Part shown: positions 3,689 through 6,582 of the stretch, piece by piece
Layout of the letters: the number at the start of each line of letters is the position of its first letter
Position numbering within the stretch: position 1 is the stretch's first letter
Source of the DNA: Lentisphaeria bacterium
Lineage (GTDB): Bacteria; Verrucomicrobiota; Lentisphaeria; Oligosphaerales; Lenti-02
NCBI GenBank assembly: GCA_023145395.1
Contig: JAGLDW010001194.1
Span: forward strand, 1-6,582
Direction of reading: 5' to 3'
DNA: 6,582 bases
The notes under the pieces: generated by a model
Told to the model about the DNA's origin: nothing
The model's input: only the letters and a program-made list of their open reading frames with translations
Databases searched by the model: none
Made by a program: the position numbers and the translations under genes

Positions 3689-6582
3689 CTATTCCGTCAG
3701 CTTCTCGATCATGTCCGCGATCTCGCGTCTGCGGGTTCGCACGGTCTGCGGGTCGCTGGTGAACTCGGTGAAGCTCTTGGAAATACCGTCTGGCACGATG
3801 AGCAGCCTGCGGGCCTGGGCGCGAAGGGGTGTGTCGGTTTTGGTGCTGGGACCATCGTCGAGGAGACTCCGGAGCAGCGCCAGGTACTCATAGTCCTCAA
3901 TGCCATCGCGGATGATTTCCAGGCGTTGCGATGGCCATGGCGTCATGTCCGGTCCCGGCCAGGCGAGCAAGCCGTCGCCGTTGACTCGGTAGCGCGCGCC
4001 GGTGACAAGCTGCCCGTCGAAACTGGGCGTGATCTCGGGGAAATGCGGTTTGCCCGATGCGGGTCCGGGCAGGCCCTCCCACCAGGTCATGCACCAGTAG
4101 AGCAAGCCCGTCGCGCCCGCCTCCCAAGTCTGCCAAAAAAGTACGCGATGCGAGGCGCCAGGCTTGTCGATGAAAAAGTTTGCGTAGGGTGGTTTTGGTC
4201 CGCAGCAGACATAGAGCCAGAGTTGGTCTCCAGCGGCGCGTCGCGCCTGGTAGAAATCGGCGGATTCGGCGTAGCGCTGGGTGAGCGCGCACCAGATATC
4301 GACCACGCCGAAGAGCTGCTCGGGAGGGCGGTGGTTGATGGTTTGCATGATGGGGAACCCCGGCGCGATCTTGCGAACTTCTTCGTAGACGCCGCGGATG
4401 AAGGCGTACCCATCCGGATGCGGTTCGTCCACACCATAGATGTAGGCGCGCCCCGGCAGACCCAACGCCCGGTAGGCGGCGTGTTTCGCCCGGAGGCGTT
4501 CGTATTGCGCCTCGGGCTTGATCCGTTCTGGCTTGCCTGTCTGCCATTCGCGCGGACAGGGGAGGCGATAGAGCGAAAAGGAGTTTGGCGGGAAGTAGGT
4601 GTCCGCGAAGGGAGTGATCGTGGTCTTCAGCGCCGAAAGATCGAAGCCGTCCTTGTCCCCCCGCAGGTACTCGTTTGCGATGTTTTTGGGGCTGATGCGG
4701 TAGCGTCCGAGAAACTCGCAGAACTTGGCGTACTTCTCAATGGGCATCAGGTCGGCATAGTTCCCCTTCCCATAATAGTACTTGGACACGATGTGGGCGT
4801 AGATGCCAAAGGGGCAGACGAGTGTGCCTGGTCGCGGCAGGCGGAAACTACGCACGCGATACTCCACGGGAACCGTTGTGGCGTCCCCTGCCGCCTGGAT
4901 CGTGACGGAGCCAGTGTACAGCCCTGGTCGAGCCTCGGCCGGCACGTCGAGTCGAAACCACACGGGGCGGCATTCTCCCTTTGGAACTGCGAAGTCCGCA
5001 GGCGGTAGAAGCACGTCCGGCCAGCGGCCCACATGCCGCGTCGCATAGCTTGGCTTCCCGGTTCGCACCCAGCCAATGGGATGCCAGGCGAGAGTGAGCT
5101 CTGCTCCGGCTGCGCTGATGAGAGGCGTGGTTTCCACGCGCACATTCGCCAACGCTGCGGAGTCCGCAATCACCACTAGTTGGAACGACTCCGATTCGTC
5201 GCGAGCCACATCCAGCGAAACTCGCGTTCTCGGGGTCAGTGCCGAGAAGTCGTCGTGGGGTAGAATCTTGTCCATGGAGTCCGCGATCACGACGGAGAAG
5301 GGCGCCTCGTTCGGTGGGGTGATCGCGTGACGGACGGCAAAGGTGCGGAGTTCGCGCAGATTCTCGCGTAGTGTCTCGATTTGGCTGTGGATCTCGAGGG
5401 CGTTTTGGCGCGAGCGGATACCGTTGGCCACGAGTCGCTGGATCTCAGCATGCGAGGCGCGTGCTTTGCGCAACGTGACATCGCCGGCTTCGACAGTGGC
5501 TTTGGGCAGCTCGTTGGCAGTCAGTTTCTCCCACGTCGTCGCGAACTCGGCAGCCACTTCTTTCCCGCGGCGGAGCAGTGCGGGGCCGAGATACGCTGTG
5601 AAGTCCGCACCGGGGAGCTTGACGTTCCCGAAGCGTGTCGCGTCGTGAATGCCACCGAGCGACCAGGTGACGGTCTCCCCGTTCACTCGATCGTTGCGGA
5701 CGAGATTGATCCCCCAGGTTTCGCCTGTGGTGAAACCGAGCTGAAGATCTGCCAGCGGGATGCGGATCTCGACCGTCCAGCGATCGTTCCTACGGTGGGT
5801 CGCAGCGGTTGCCGTGCTGTTCCAGGCTGGATCGTGGCGGTGCGAGTCCCGGATATGGCCTAGAGCGTTGACACAGAACTGGAGATAGTCGTCGTGCGTG
5901 TGCCCCGGATCGAGAAACACCTCCACGCTGTCGTCGAGCCAAGTGTCTCCGTCTCTGCGGGTGGCGTCCAGCTTGAGCTTGGGATTCGCGGGGTGAGGGC
6001 ACTCGAAGGCGACGTATAGGTTGTCATCGTCAAAGGCGATCCAGGTCTTCGTCTTCTCCCGCGCCAGGGCGTCTCCCGTGTACTTGACGAAGGTGGTCAC
6101 TGCGCGTGCGGGGTTCCAGCAGGGCTCGTCAAGGCGTCCATCCAGCTTTGGAGTGGCGCGGGCGGCTTCCATGCCGGGCGTTCCGATGACGGCGATATCG
6201 TCGAACCAACTCGCTCCGCCTTGACGCCCATAGAGCACAAATCCGATGGTGCTGACTTTATCCGAGAGCTGAACCTGTTTCTCAAACAGTCGCCACTGGT
6301 CGCTGGCAGGGAAATCGCCCACATTCAGAAGGCCTAGATAGGTTTTGTCCTTCGCATAGGTGTTCACCCCCACGCGCACACTGTGCTTCCCCTCCGTGCG
6401 GTAGAAGCCCGAGACTAGTAGGGAGGCACCCCCCTCGACGGGCAACCCGTAGCGACTGTATTGCATGGGCGCCTTGTTCTCGCCGGCGATTGGATCGCGC
6501 CAGAGGATCTTGGCGGAGGCGCGTCCCGAATGGGCGACGGTGGTGTCGCGCAGATGCATGTTGCGGTTCTTGGGTCGGCCAG
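3689..6582 (-). CDS. GH123/DUF4091-like glycoside hydrolase with N-terminal carbohydrate-binding domains; 5' end beyond the window
   Basis: Seen: the frame is open to the right edge. An ATG at 6559 exists but has no ribosome binding site and falls inside a beta-sandwich domain, so the true start and any signal peptide lie beyond the window. Numbering from that Met: 1-127 galactose-binding-type module (DTTVAHSGRAS near the start, WFDDIAVIG at the end); 133-325 CBM9/DOMON-like module (KLDGRLDEPCW, SVEVFLDPG, YLQFCVNALG, WTVEIRIPLADL); about 355-412 helical linker; 420-575 beta-sandwich (LDVARDESESFQLVV, RPGLYTGSVTI); 580-900 catalytic TIM barrel. Candidate catalytic pair Asp711-Glu712 is in YGVDEP, and the hallmark end GDGLLAWPGP...RLEIIRDGIEDYEYL is at 861-893. 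Known: GH123 beta-N-acetylgalactosaminidases use an adjacent Asp-Glu pair in substrate-assisted catalysis. Inferred: exported N-acetylhexosamine-releasing enzyme; many DUF4091 proteins are uncharacterised, so the substrate is open. Confidence 0.88.
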   Translation of the reverse strand, partial: GRPKNRNMHLRDTTVAHSGRASAKILWRDPIAGENKAPMQYSRYGLPVEGGASLLVSGFYRTEGKHSVRVGVNTYAKDKTYLGLLNVGDFPASDQWRLFEKQVQLSDKVSTIGFVLYGRQGGASWFDDIAVIGTPGMEAARATPKLDGRLDEPCWNPARAVTTFVKYTGDALAREKTKTWIAFDDDNLYVAFECPHPANPKLKLDATRRDGDTWLDDSVEVFLDPGHTHDDYLQFCVNALGHIRDSHRHDPAWNSTATAATHRRNDRWTVEIRIPLADLQLGFTTGETWGINLVRNDRVNGETVTWSLGGIHDATRFGNVKLPGADFTAYLGPALLRRGKEVAAEFATTWEKLTANELPKATVEAGDVTLRKARASHAEIQRLVANGIRSRQNALEIHSQIETLRENLRELRTFAVRHAITPPNEAPFSVVIADSMDKILPHDDFSALTPRTRVSLDVARDESESFQLVVIADSAALANVRVETTPLISAAGAELTLAWHPIGWVRTGKPSYATRHVGRWPDVLLPPADFAVPKGECRPVWFRLDVPAEARPGLYTGSVTIQAAGDATTVPVEYRVRSFRLPRPGTLVCPFGIYAHIVSKYYYGKGNYADLMPIEKYAKFCEFLGRYRISPKNIANEYLRGDKDGFDLSALKTTITPFADTYFPPNSFSLYRLPCPREWQTGKPERIKPEAQYERLRAKHAAYRALGLPGRAYIYGVDEPHPDGYAFIRGVYEEVRKIAPGFPIMQTINHRPPEQLFGVVDIWCALTQRYAESADFYQARRAAGDQLWLYVCCGPKPPYANFFIDKPGASHRVLFWQTWEAGATGLLYWCMTWWEGLPGPASGKPHFPEITPSFDGQLVTGARYRVNGDGLLAWPGPDMTPWPSQRLEIIRDGIEDYEYLALLRSLLDDGPSTKTDTPLRAQARRLLIVPDGISKSFTEFTSDPQTVRTRRREIADMIEKLTE

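Noticed and set aside
3926..5008. 360-codon open frame on the plus strand
   Set aside because: It lies wholly antisense to the GH123-like gene, whose domains and catalytic motif are clear. Its translation has no recognisable motif; such antisense frames are common in GC-rich genes.
6557..6559. ATG at 6559 as the true start of the GH123-like gene
   Set aside because: The frame continues upstream to the window edge without a stop, there is no ribosome binding site or signal peptide, and the residues around it belong to the middle of a beta-sandwich module.
1..6582. CRISPR array, tRNA, rRNA or insertion sequence
   Set aside because: No regularly spaced direct repeats, no cloverleaf-like segments, and no transposase frame or terminal inverted repeats with target duplications were seen on either strand.

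Overview
The window is chromosomal-type DNA of moderate to high GC. Lines I counted by hand give about 55-70% GC in the large genes and 42-53% in the small toxin-antitoxin cassette. The gene content (a secreted sialate O-acetylesterase-like SASA-domain protein, a large multidomain GH123/DUF4091 protein with carbohydrate-binding modules, a MoxR ATPase and a small ankyrin lipoprotein) is typical of free-living polysaccharide degraders in the Planctomycetota-Verrucomicrobiota-Lentisphaerota-Kiritimatiellota group. That assignment is inferred from gene families only; there is no rRNA or other phylogenetic marker here.

Layout from left to right. (1) 1-1340, minus strand: SASA-domain esterase with a signal peptide, 3' end cut off by the left edge. 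(2) 1341-1429: short spacer dominated by a strong imperfect hairpin. (3) 1430-1889, minus strand: compact type II toxin-antitoxin cassette in toxin-first order, a RelE/ParE-type toxin followed 4 bp later by a Phd/YefM-like antitoxin. (4) 1982-2449, minus strand: small lipoprotein with an ankyrin-repeat segment. (5) 2450-2730: divergent intergenic region holding two related palindromes, a candidate minus-strand promoter and a terminator-like hairpin with a T run facing moxR. (6) 2731-3657, plus strand: complete MoxR-family AAA+ ATPase, the only plus-strand gene. (7) 3689-6582, minus strand: GH123-like glycoside hydrolase, convergent with moxR, its 5' end cut off by the right edge.

How the genes relate: the SASA esterase and the GH123-like enzyme would both act on acetylated or N-acetylhexosamine-containing glycans outside the cytoplasm, so they are plausibly parts of one glycan-use repertoire. 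They are separated by unrelated units and are not one operon. moxR stands alone, without the DUF58, von Willebrand factor or transglutaminase genes that usually follow it. The toxin-antitoxin pair looks like a horizontally acquired insert.

I found no convincing new multi-gene system. The best leads for a second look are the structured divergent region between the lipoprotein and moxR, the orphan moxR, and the toxin-first cassette with an apparently leaderless promoter and a slippery A8 tract in the antitoxin gene.
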